Positions 1 through 4,415 of a DNA stretch of 5,304 nucleotides are shown here, in pieces. Position numbers and translations under genes: made by a program. The notes beneath the pieces were generated by a model. It ran no database searches. It worked only from the letters and a program-made list of their open reading frames with translations, and had not been told where the DNA came from. How positions within the stretch are numbered: position 1 is the stretch's first letter; every line of letters starts with the position of its first letter. The stretch lies in contig JALHTV010000155.1 in assembly GCA_022866005.1 (NCBI GenBank), positions 1 to 5,304 on the forward strand, given 5' to 3'. Source of the DNA: Phycisphaerae bacterium (GTDB lineage: Bacteria; Planctomycetota; Phycisphaerae; SM23-33).

Positions 1-124
1 GCCACCCGTCGTTATTATCCTACTGATTTCAGGGGCTTATAACCAGCCTGATTGCACCGAAGGTTGATATCGGTCCCCCGCCATCTACCCCTTGACGTCG
101 TGTCCTAGACAGTTCGTGCTGTTC

Positions 125-1285
125 CTACCACGTCTTGCCACATCCCGGGCATGGGACGCCCAGGATGCGAGCGGCAGCATGCCTGACCTTGTGCTTGGGG
201 TCCGCCAGGGCGTTCTGCAAAGCTTGGGCCACCAGCGGATCGCCTGCGTTGCGGTAGGCACCAAGCGCCTGAACGGCGGAAAGGCGGACGTTGAAGTTCT
301 CGTCGATGGTGCGAGCCAACAGCCTGCCCAAACCTGGAACGCTCGCCTCCGCCGGAGTTCCTATCTCAAAGGGCCCCGTCACAGAGCGGCCTGGATGGAT
401 GCGGCTGGCATACCAGCTGACGGCACGGCGCCGGATGTGCGCGGAGCGGTCCTCCAGCATGCGCTCCAATTCCTGTAGGCTCTTGGGGTCGCGGCGCAGG
501 CCGAAATGGATAACGGAGAACCACCGCTGTCGGCGCGATCCGGAATGAGACAGGGCCAGATCTACCCGGAAGCCGTCCTCACCATCTTTCAGGAGACGCC
601 GGGTCTCCTGGCGCAACGACTGAGCCCACGGGGAGGGAAGGTGATGCGTAGGCGGACCCTTGGCGCCGAATATGCGGAGGGCCTGTTCCAGTCGCCGGAC
701 AAAGGCCTCATCCGGTGCGTTGTCCTTGCAGGCCTGCTCAACCATGGTCAGTTCCTTTCGCAGGGTCGCCCGTCCGCGCTGGAGGCGCCCCTTGAGCGTC
801 CCGGAGCTGATGCCCAGGAAGCCGCATATCTCCGAATAATCCAACCCGTCGGCGTAGTAGAGCGTCAGGGCCTCGCGATCCTTCTCGTTGACGCGGAGCA
901 AGGCCTGCTGCACCACCCCCCGCTGCTCCGCAGCCTCGGCAAGTTCCTGAGCCGACGGTTCCGTTTCGGGCGCCACGGCCCGGGCGGAGGCCTTCTGCGC
1001 CAGGGTCTGCTGTCGCTGGCGATCGCGCCGAATCTCCAAGGCTGTATTGCGGGCGATCCCGCACAGCCAGGCACCAAACCGGGCCGCATCTCTCAGCTTG
1101 GGCAGTTCGCAGTACGCGCACAAGAACGCCTCCTGCGCGGCATCCAGGGCCAGGTGGAAGTCGGCGAGGATTCCCAGGGTCACGCCGTAGACGTGGTCCT
1201 GATATCTGCGCACCAGGGCGCAGAAGGGCTCCGTATCACCGGCCAGAGCCGCGCCAACCAGGCTGGCATCGGTCAGTTCGCTCAT
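125..1285 (-). CDS. ECF-type RNA polymerase sigma factor with C-terminal HEAT-like repeat extension
   Basis: This 386-residue cytoplasmic protein should direct RNA polymerase to a specific promoter set. Sigma region 2 spans roughly residues 21-90 (FCALVRRYQDHVYG, then DAAQEAFLCAY and FGAWLCGIARN, the usual helix pattern). Region 4 spans about 122-180, with the helix-turn-helix around LDYSEICGFLGISSGTLKGRL. Typical ECF factors stop near 200 residues; this one has some 200 more. Residues 262-296 and 318-378 look like HEAT-type alpha-helical repeats (RSAHIRRRAVSWYAS; NVRLSAVQALGAY; HKVRHAAARILG), often protein-protein scaffolds. Residues 181-260 are unrecognised. The protein ends CPGCGKTW, a CXXC pair. 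No membrane segment is seen. No Shine-Dalgarno sequence precedes the ATG; the bases before it are T-rich. The tRNA-like element lies directly upstream on the same strand, and no anti-sigma gene adjoins. Family assignment is firm; regulon and partner are unknown. Confidence 0.9.
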   Translation of the reverse strand: MSELTDASLVGAALAGDTEPFCALVRRYQDHVYGVTLGILADFHLALDAAQEAFLCAYCELPKLRDAARFGAWLCGIARNTALEIRRDRQRQQTLAQKASARAVAPETEPSAQELAEAAEQRGVVQQALLRVNEKDREALTLYYADGLDYSEICGFLGISSGTLKGRLQRGRATLRKELTMVEQACKDNAPDEAFVRRLEQALRIFGAKGPPTHHLPSPWAQSLRQETRRLLKDGEDGFRVDLALSHSGSRRQRWFSVIHFGLRRDPKSLQELERMLEDRSAHIRRRAVSWYASRIHPGRSVTGPFEIGTPAEASVPGLGRLLARTIDENFNVRLSAVQALGAYRNAGDPLVAQALQNALADPKHKVRHAAARILGVPCPGCGKTW

Positions 1286-1303
1286 AATCGAAAAAAGACG
1301 GAA

Positions 1304-1374
1304 CCGGGCGTGGCAAGATTTGAACTTGCGACCTGCCCTTGCGGACCGCTCTGTCTCTGAGCTACGCCGCCCGG
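1304..1374 (-). ncRNA. tRNA-like element lacking an anticodon arm (GCAA tetraloop instead); possible tRNA relic
   Basis: Read on the minus strand, the ends form a perfect 7-bp stem, CCGGGCG (1374-1368) with CGCCCGG (1310-1304). The D arm is GCTC (1362-1359), loop AGAGACA, GAGC (1351-1348). The T arm is GCAAG (1329-1325), loop TTCAAAT, CTTGC (1317-1313), very close to a normal TPsiC arm, with AGGTC before it like a normal variable loop. Between them, where a 17-nt anticodon arm belongs, is only GTCC-GCAA-GGGC (1346-1335): 4 bp including one G-U, closed by a GNRA tetraloop, so no anticodon loop exists. The D loop lacks the GG pair that normally docks with the T loop. Linkers to the terminal stem are GCGTA and CA, not the usual UA and none. 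No CCA is encoded. It may be a degraded tRNA, a stand-alone small RNA, or a structured leader of the sigma-factor mRNA. Confidence 0.55.
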
Positions 1375-1383
1375 CCCGTCACC

Positions 1384-1389
1384 ATTATG
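1384..1389 (-). promoter_or_regulatory. Isolated -10-like box upstream of the tRNA-like element
   Basis: CATAAT on the minus strand matches the TATAAT consensus at five of six positions. Transcription would start around 1377, almost exactly at the 5' end of the tRNA-like fold, which would make that fold the first thing transcribed ahead of the sigma-factor gene. No good -35 hexamer lies 16-18 bp upstream, so this could be chance or a promoter that needs an activator or alternative sigma factor. Confidence 0.25.
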
Positions 1390-1506
1390 TGTTTTCTGGC
1401 GTGGGATTGGGAGCGCAATGGAGGCAAGATTCATCTGCACCGCTTCGTGGTATTGGCCGTAAGTGACGCGCCCGCAGCCATCTTCGCCCAGAACGCTGTG
1501 CTGATG

Positions 1507-1535
1507 AAAAGCGGTAGCGAGCGCGCCCCCGCTAC
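1507..1535 (-). terminator. Weak candidate terminator or inverted repeat downstream of the PEP-CTERM gene
   Basis: GTAGCG (1535-1530) and CGCTAC (1519-1514) form a perfect 6-bp inverted repeat on the minus strand with a 10-nt G-rich loop. After three bases (CGC) comes a run of four T (1510-1507). It is correctly oriented to end transcripts from the PEP-CTERM gene before the sigma-factor gene, but the short T-run and modest stem make it a poor intrinsic terminator. Confidence 0.25.
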
Positions 1536-1598
1536 TGACGAGGTTCGATGCGGGCCACCCGTGTCGGGCCTGCCCACCGTAGCACAGCCTGCGAGCGA

Positions 1599-1664
1599 CT
1601 ATCTCCGCCTGCGGCGTCGCAACAGCCCCACACCGCAAGCAGCCAACAGACCCGCGGAGGCGGG
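1599..1664 (-). pseudogene. Relic of a second PEP-CTERM C-terminal tail
   Basis: Just downstream of the stop of the PEP-CTERM gene, the minus strand encodes PASAGLLAACGVGLL followed by six arginines and a TAG stop. The neighbouring gene ends PASAGLLIVLGLALL, five arginines, one glycine and TAG. The two stretches are both exactly 66 nt, align codon for codon without a gap, and share their first 18 bases perfectly; by hand count about 43 of 66 bases match. The relic has the hydrophobic anchor and basic cluster but no PEP motif upstream (the residues before it are GVAG). It has no start codon or signal peptide of its own and lies in the -1 frame relative to the gene. It is best read as the stranded end of a duplicated or lost PEP-CTERM paralogue, or a spare tail reachable only by frameshifting. 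Confidence 0.6.
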
Positions 1665-1762
1665 GCCTGCCACGCCGTAGCGTATCCCAAAAGCACCTAG
1701 CCGCGCCGTCTGCGCCTCAGTAGGGCAAGACCTAGGACTATCAGCAGACCCGCGGAGGCGGG
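1647..1762. repeat. 18-bp direct repeat encoding the PASAGL segment of the PEP-CTERM tail
   Basis: The sequence CAGACCCGCGGAGGCGGG occurs on the plus strand at 1647-1664 and again at 1745-1762, 98 bp apart. The right copy lies inside the PEP-CTERM gene and the left copy begins the downstream tail relic. An exact 18-bp block followed by diverged but alignable sequence suggests duplication or recombination at PEP-CTERM coding DNA. Confidence 0.8.
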
Positions 1763-3934
1763 CTCGGGTATCGGTCGATCCGGCGGTGCCGGACCCGGAA
1801 GCGGAGCAGACCAGCCCCAGTTGCCGCCCATCAACGCCAAGTCGCTGCCGTCCACCAGCCCGTCGCCGGTAAAGTCACCAGTCGCCCACGTCTGACCGCT
1901 CCGGCTCCACGCCCCACCCATCAACGCCAGGTCGCTGCCATCAACGCTGTTGTCACCGCTGGCGTCGCCGACCCTGGCACCGATGAACTCCGCGATGTAC
2001 TTGTTGCCGGACGTGGAGCCCCGCCACAGCGGCAGGTACGTCAGGCCGTTGGGATCGTTGGGGTCCTTCAACTGGCCAACGATGTTGTCGGACGTGATGC
2101 TGGCAAAGTCTCCGGTGAAGTACGCGTCATTCGGATCGCTGAGTGTCTTGGAGGTCTCAATGAGCGTGAACTCGTCCCCCTGGTCAGGCCTGTAGCCCGG
2201 GCATTGATTGATCACCAGGTGGTCGGCGAGCTTGGCGGAGCCGGTCAGGAGCAGCTTGGAGCTGCGCGCATCGCCCACGTCCATGATCAGCGTGGCCGCG
2301 GCCCTCGCGCCGCGGTTGCTGGGGTCCATCTCGAAGTTGCCGTCCACGCTGAAGTACCCGTACGGGCCGATGTGGACGATGCCCACGCTGTCCAGGGCGA
2401 CGGCCACCCTCACGTCGACCGGGAACTTGGTGAAGTACGTTCCCTCGTTCGGGTTGTTGGGGTCCTTCCACCGCTCAATGTTGGAGGCGATCGTCACGAA
2501 CGAGCCGCCGGTCACGTCAATGATGCCCGTCGGGTAGTTGTAGGCAGCGTTGCTGTAGGACGCGCCGAGGTCGACGTACTGCCTGGCCGTCCCGCCGGCC
2601 TCGAAGGAGATCTGGCCCCCGGTGACGTGGAGCACCCCGGTGGAGTGGATGTTCATCCCGGCGGTGCCGGAGGCGGCCTGCGTGAACCCCAGGTACACGC
2701 TGCCGGAGGTTGTATTGCTCAGGGCCGGTCTGAAGGCCACCGACCCGCCCTTGACGTTCAACGTCCCTTCGCCCGGCAACAGGACGGAGTTGCTCCGGAC
2801 GCGAGACCTGCCCAGGTGGTTCATCTGGCCGTCGACGTTGGTGAAGCGGACCATCGCGTTCCCATCCACCGTGAGGTAGCCGTACGCGTTGTTATCGCCC
2901 ATCGTCAACCTGTCCGCGACCAGAACCGCATCCCCGTCGATGATCGCGGTGCCCCTGGACGGATAGAGACGGGCATCGTCGAGATTCCACCCCACGCCGA
3001 CGATCAGGTCGTCGATGCTGGCCTTGCCGTTCTGGGTAAGCTCAAGGAGCCCTGCGGCGCCTCCCCGGGCGACATCCCAGTTGTCCTGAACGAACACGGT
3101 GCCGCCTTGGATACGAACGTGTCCGTAGCTCTTGGGGCACCAGGTGCCGTAGGTCTGGTTGTTGCCGACCTCGAACTTGCAGCCCTTCGTGCCGTCGTCG
3201 AGTCCCAGGTGCGGCCTGGTCATGATCGTACCGCCCTCCATGATGAACTCGCCGGTCCCGCCCTGGTTGCCGATGTACATGACGTTCTCTTTCGAGTTGG
3301 CGTTTGCCGGGTCGGCCGCCCGGATGATCCCATCCTTCAGAACGTACCTGCCGACGGGGCTGAAGTCGGATATCGTGACGGGCACATTGGGGTCGTTGGG
3401 GTCGGTGCCAATGTAGGTGTAGCCGCCCCCGTAGCCGATGGAGGTCCACTGGCCTCCCTCATAGAGCCCGCCCTCCTGGATCAGCTCGCCCGAATAGGTC
3501 CCGCCGAGGGTGATGTAGAGATCCAGCCCGCGCCCGGCGCTGAGAGTGCCGCCTGCCTTTAGGATCACCGTGCTCTTGTCGCGATAGAGCAGATACTGGT
3601 TGGGGTCGATGTTGGGGTCGCAACGGTAGCCTATGTACCCCAGGCTGCCGATGCCCAGGCCCGGTGTGGAGGGGTCGCCCAGCGCGAAGGTGGCGCTGGG
3701 GTCACTGCCGATCGTCACCACGTTGCCGTCGCGGATGAACACGTTGTCGGCCGTGGTCGGCACTCGGTGGGTCCCACTGCCATCGGGAACGCCTGTCCGG
3801 GTGGTGGCCTCCCAGTTGGCGGCCACGTTCCAGTCCCCGGTGCCGGCGCACTGAAAGTCGAGCACCAACGCCGATGCGCTGTTGGCGATGCCGCAGACCA
3901 CCAGCAGCATCGCCAGGATGGCGGGTCTTTTCAT
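1697..3934 (-). CDS. Secreted dockerin-like, PEP-CTERM sorting-domain repeat protein
   Basis: A 745-residue exported protein of unknown ligand. Residues 1-22 are a signal peptide (KR, hydrophobic core, cleavage likely after NSASA). Residues 23-80 have the pattern GDWNVAANWE...VPTTADNVFIRDGNVVTI, seen at the start of many planctomycete autotransporter-like passengers. Residues 80-640 are Gly/Asp/Thr-rich beta-type repeats (such as GYLTVDGNAMV and GYFSVDGNFEM), probably a beta-helix, broken by DPN-type linkers at 106-112, 178-183, 491-496, 600-602 and 624-629. Residues 656-708 carry two dockerin-like EF-hand repeats (GDASGDNSVDGSDLALMGGAW; GDFTGDGLVDGSDLALMGGNW), likely calcium-binding. The PEP motif is at 723-725, an anchor helix at about 726-739 and Arg 740-744, as expected for exosortase processing; no exosortase is in the window. 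An upstream ATG at 3985 is rejected because it would put 17 polar residues before the signal peptide. Confidence 0.92.
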   Translation of the reverse strand: MKRPAILAMLLVVCGIANSASALVLDFQCAGTGDWNVAANWEATTRTGVPDGSGTHRVPTTADNVFIRDGNVVTIGSDPSATFALGDPSTPGLGIGSLGYIGYRCDPNIDPNQYLLYRDKSTVILKAGGTLSAGRGLDLYITLGGTYSGELIQEGGLYEGGQWTSIGYGGGYTYIGTDPNDPNVPVTISDFSPVGRYVLKDGIIRAADPANANSKENVMYIGNQGGTGEFIMEGGTIMTRPHLGLDDGTKGCKFEVGNNQTYGTWCPKSYGHVRIQGGTVFVQDNWDVARGGAAGLLELTQNGKASIDDLIVGVGWNLDDARLYPSRGTAIIDGDAVLVADRLTMGDNNAYGYLTVDGNAMVRFTNVDGQMNHLGRSRVRSNSVLLPGEGTLNVKGGSVAFRPALSNTTSGSVYLGFTQAASGTAGMNIHSTGVLHVTGGQISFEAGGTARQYVDLGASYSNAAYNYPTGIIDVTGGSFVTIASNIERWKDPNNPNEGTYFTKFPVDVRVAVALDSVGIVHIGPYGYFSVDGNFEMDPSNRGARAAATLIMDVGDARSSKLLLTGSAKLADHLVINQCPGYRPDQGDEFTLIETSKTLSDPNDAYFTGDFASITSDNIVGQLKDPNDPNGLTYLPLWRGSTSGNKYIAEFIGARVGDASGDNSVDGSDLALMGGAWSRSGQTWATGDFTGDGLVDGSDLALMGGNWGWSAPLPGPAPPDRPIPEPASAGLLIVLGLALLRRRRRG
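1827..1939. repeat. 90-bp-period direct repeat within the dockerin-coding region
   Basis: CCCATCAACGCCA, one variable base, then GTCGCTGCC occurs at 1827-1849 and 1917-1939, exactly 90 bp (30 codons) apart. It encodes the GSDLALMGG core of each EF-hand-like repeat. The near-identity at DNA level, including third codon positions, suggests recent duplication or gene conversion between the two halves of the dockerin. Confidence 0.85.
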
Positions 3935-4095
3935 CGTGTGCTCTCTTGTGCCAACAGTTTCCAAGAGGGCTTCAAGAGCGGGCAAACCGCCTTCCGGCGC
4001 CTCGGCCCGACAGCGCCAGCGGCCGGGGGTCGTGAAATACGGCCTCCAACTATTCGCAGAAACGCATGCGTCGCCTCAGGGCGACGCCACGGCAT
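3931..4095 (-). CDS. Possible 54-codon leader ORF overlapping the PEP-CTERM start (ATGA)
   Basis: A minus-strand frame begins with ATG at 4095, about 13 nt after the predicted transcription start, with GGAG eight bases before it. It encodes a basic peptide beginning MPWRRPEATHAFLRIVGG and ending LLAQESTR. Its TGA stop overlaps the ATG of the PEP-CTERM gene in an ATGA arrangement typical of translational coupling. It resembles no family I recognise, and in GC-rich DNA an open frame of this length can arise by chance. The frame stays open upstream to a TTG at 4143, but that TTG is the -35 box, so the longer form is unlikely to be transcribed. Confidence 0.2.
   Translation of the reverse strand: MPWRRPEATHAFLRIVGGRISRPPAAGAVGPRRRKAVCPLLKPSWKLLAQESTR
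3941..3947 (-). promoter_or_regulatory. Ribosome binding site that fixes the PEP-CTERM gene start
   Basis: AAGAGAG on the minus strand lies six bases before the ATG at 3934. The purine run and good spacing, together with the signal peptide that begins at this ATG, favour it over the longer in-frame start at 3985. Confidence 0.55.
4068..4087 (-). promoter_or_regulatory. Perfect 8-bp hairpin in the PEP-CTERM gene leader
   Basis: GCGTCGCC (4068-4075) and GGCGACGC (4080-4087) are exact reverse complements around a four-base loop (CTGA in the transcript). It would form about 20 nt from the predicted 5' end of the mRNA. It could be a 5' stabilising hairpin or part of a leader regulatory structure. 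There is no T-run, so it is not a terminator. Confidence 0.5.
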
Positions 4096-4114
4096 TCGCC
4101 CCACTCCGCGACTT

Positions 4115-4143
4115 ATGATAACGCCAATCCATCCCCTTGTCAA
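4115..4143 (-). promoter_or_regulatory. Near-consensus housekeeping promoter for the PEP-CTERM gene
   Basis: On the minus strand TTGACA (4143-4138) is a perfect -35 box. A 17-bp spacer separates it from TATCAT (4120-4115), which matches the -10 consensus at five of six positions. Transcription should begin near 4108, giving a leader of roughly 170 nt before the start at 3934. The strong match points to the housekeeping sigma factor, not to the ECF factor downstream. Confidence 0.75.
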
Positions 4144-4144
4144 T

Positions 4145-4189
4145 TGGCCAGTTAGCCACGGCCAAGCGCCGCCGGCCCTGGCCAGATAG
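4145..4189. repeat. Paired 11-bp direct repeat next to the -35 box, candidate operator
   Basis: TGGCCAGTTAG (4145-4155) and TGGCCAGATAG (4179-4189) differ at one base and are spaced 34 bp start to start. The first copy abuts the -35 box of the minus-strand promoter. The position fits a regulator binding site for the divergent pair of genes, but the repeat is short and the region is GGCC-rich, so chance is not excluded. Confidence 0.35.
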
Positions 4190-4203
4190 GCAACGGCGGC
4201 GCT
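4165..4203. repeat. 10-bp inverted repeat between the divergent promoters
   Basis: AGCGCCGCCG (4165-4174) and CGGCGGCGCT (4194-4203) are exact reverse complements around a 19-base centre that itself contains GGCC-CT-GGCC. It lies upstream of both promoters and outside both predicted transcripts. No T-run follows on either strand, so a DNA-binding site or a structural element is more likely than a terminator. Confidence 0.45.
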
Positions 4204-4326
4204 GGAGGGGGGAATCAGGCGTTGGTGCCGGCTGGGGCCTGGTCACCAGACGGCGCAGATTGTCGCGTAGGGCTTTTCACAGGACATCCGCCGCCCTCTG
4301 CCCTGCGGATGGAGGGAACGGCGGCG

Positions 4327-4355
4327 TTGACGCCCCGTGCGGGTCGGTGTAGCAT
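4327..4355 (+). promoter_or_regulatory. Promoter for the nucleotide-sugar dehydrogenase gene
   Basis: TTGACG (4327-4332, five of six consensus bases), a 17-bp spacer and TAGCAT (4350-4355, four of six) form a reasonable housekeeping-type promoter. Transcription would start near 4362, giving a leader of about 54 nt before the ATG at 4416. Confidence 0.55.
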
Positions 4356-4364
4356 CATGGCCTA

Positions 4365-4386
4365 AAGCCCCCATTGCGGTGGGCTT
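4365..4386 (+). promoter_or_regulatory. Hairpin in the dehydrogenase gene leader
   Basis: AAGCCC (4365-4370) and GGGCTT (4381-4386) form a perfect 6-bp stem, with two further C-G pairs possible inside after skipping one base. It sits at the very 5' end of the predicted transcript and 18 nt before the ribosome binding site, so it would leave that site free. Confidence 0.35.
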
Positions 4387-4403
4387 GCAGCGGTCCTTTG
4401 GAC

Positions 4404-4409
4404 GGGAGG
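4404..4409 (+). promoter_or_regulatory. Strong Shine-Dalgarno sequence for the dehydrogenase gene
   Basis: GGGAGG lies six bases before the ATG at 4416 and fixes that start. It contrasts with the sigma-factor gene, which has no such site. Confidence 0.8.
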
Positions 4410-4415
4410 CACCCC

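Noticed and set aside
1..124. Search for a terminator or gene end left of the sigma factor
   Set aside because: Only a 4-bp inverted repeat (ACAG/CTGT around 110-122) was seen, with no T-run; nothing is supportable.
506..1360. 284-codon plus-strand open frame opposite the sigma factor
   Set aside because: It is antisense to a recognisable sigma-70 region 2 and region 4 protein and has no motif of its own.
1304..1374. Normal decoding tRNA gene
   Set aside because: Only 13 nt separate the D stem from the variable loop, too few for an anticodon arm, and the D loop lacks the conserved GG.
1282..1638. 118-codon minus-strand open frame across the tRNA-like element
   Set aside because: Its end (GGVAQRQSG...SSNLATPGS) is the typical false translation of a tRNA-like sequence; it supports the tRNA-like call instead of a protein.
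2204..3562. 452-codon plus-strand open frame opposite the PEP-CTERM gene
   Set aside because: The composition (V, H, D, G-rich) is that of an antisense frame in GC-rich DNA; no domain is visible and the minus-strand protein is clearly real.
3935..3985. Upstream in-frame ATG extending the PEP-CTERM protein by 17 residues
   Set aside because: The extension would bury the signal peptide behind a polar stretch, and a ribosome binding site sits correctly before the ATG at 3934.
3979..3999. GGGCAAACC-like stretch on the plus strand recalling a cyclic-di-GMP riboswitch core
   Set aside because: The flanking conserved helices of the GEMM motif are absent and it is on the strand opposite the gene it would control.
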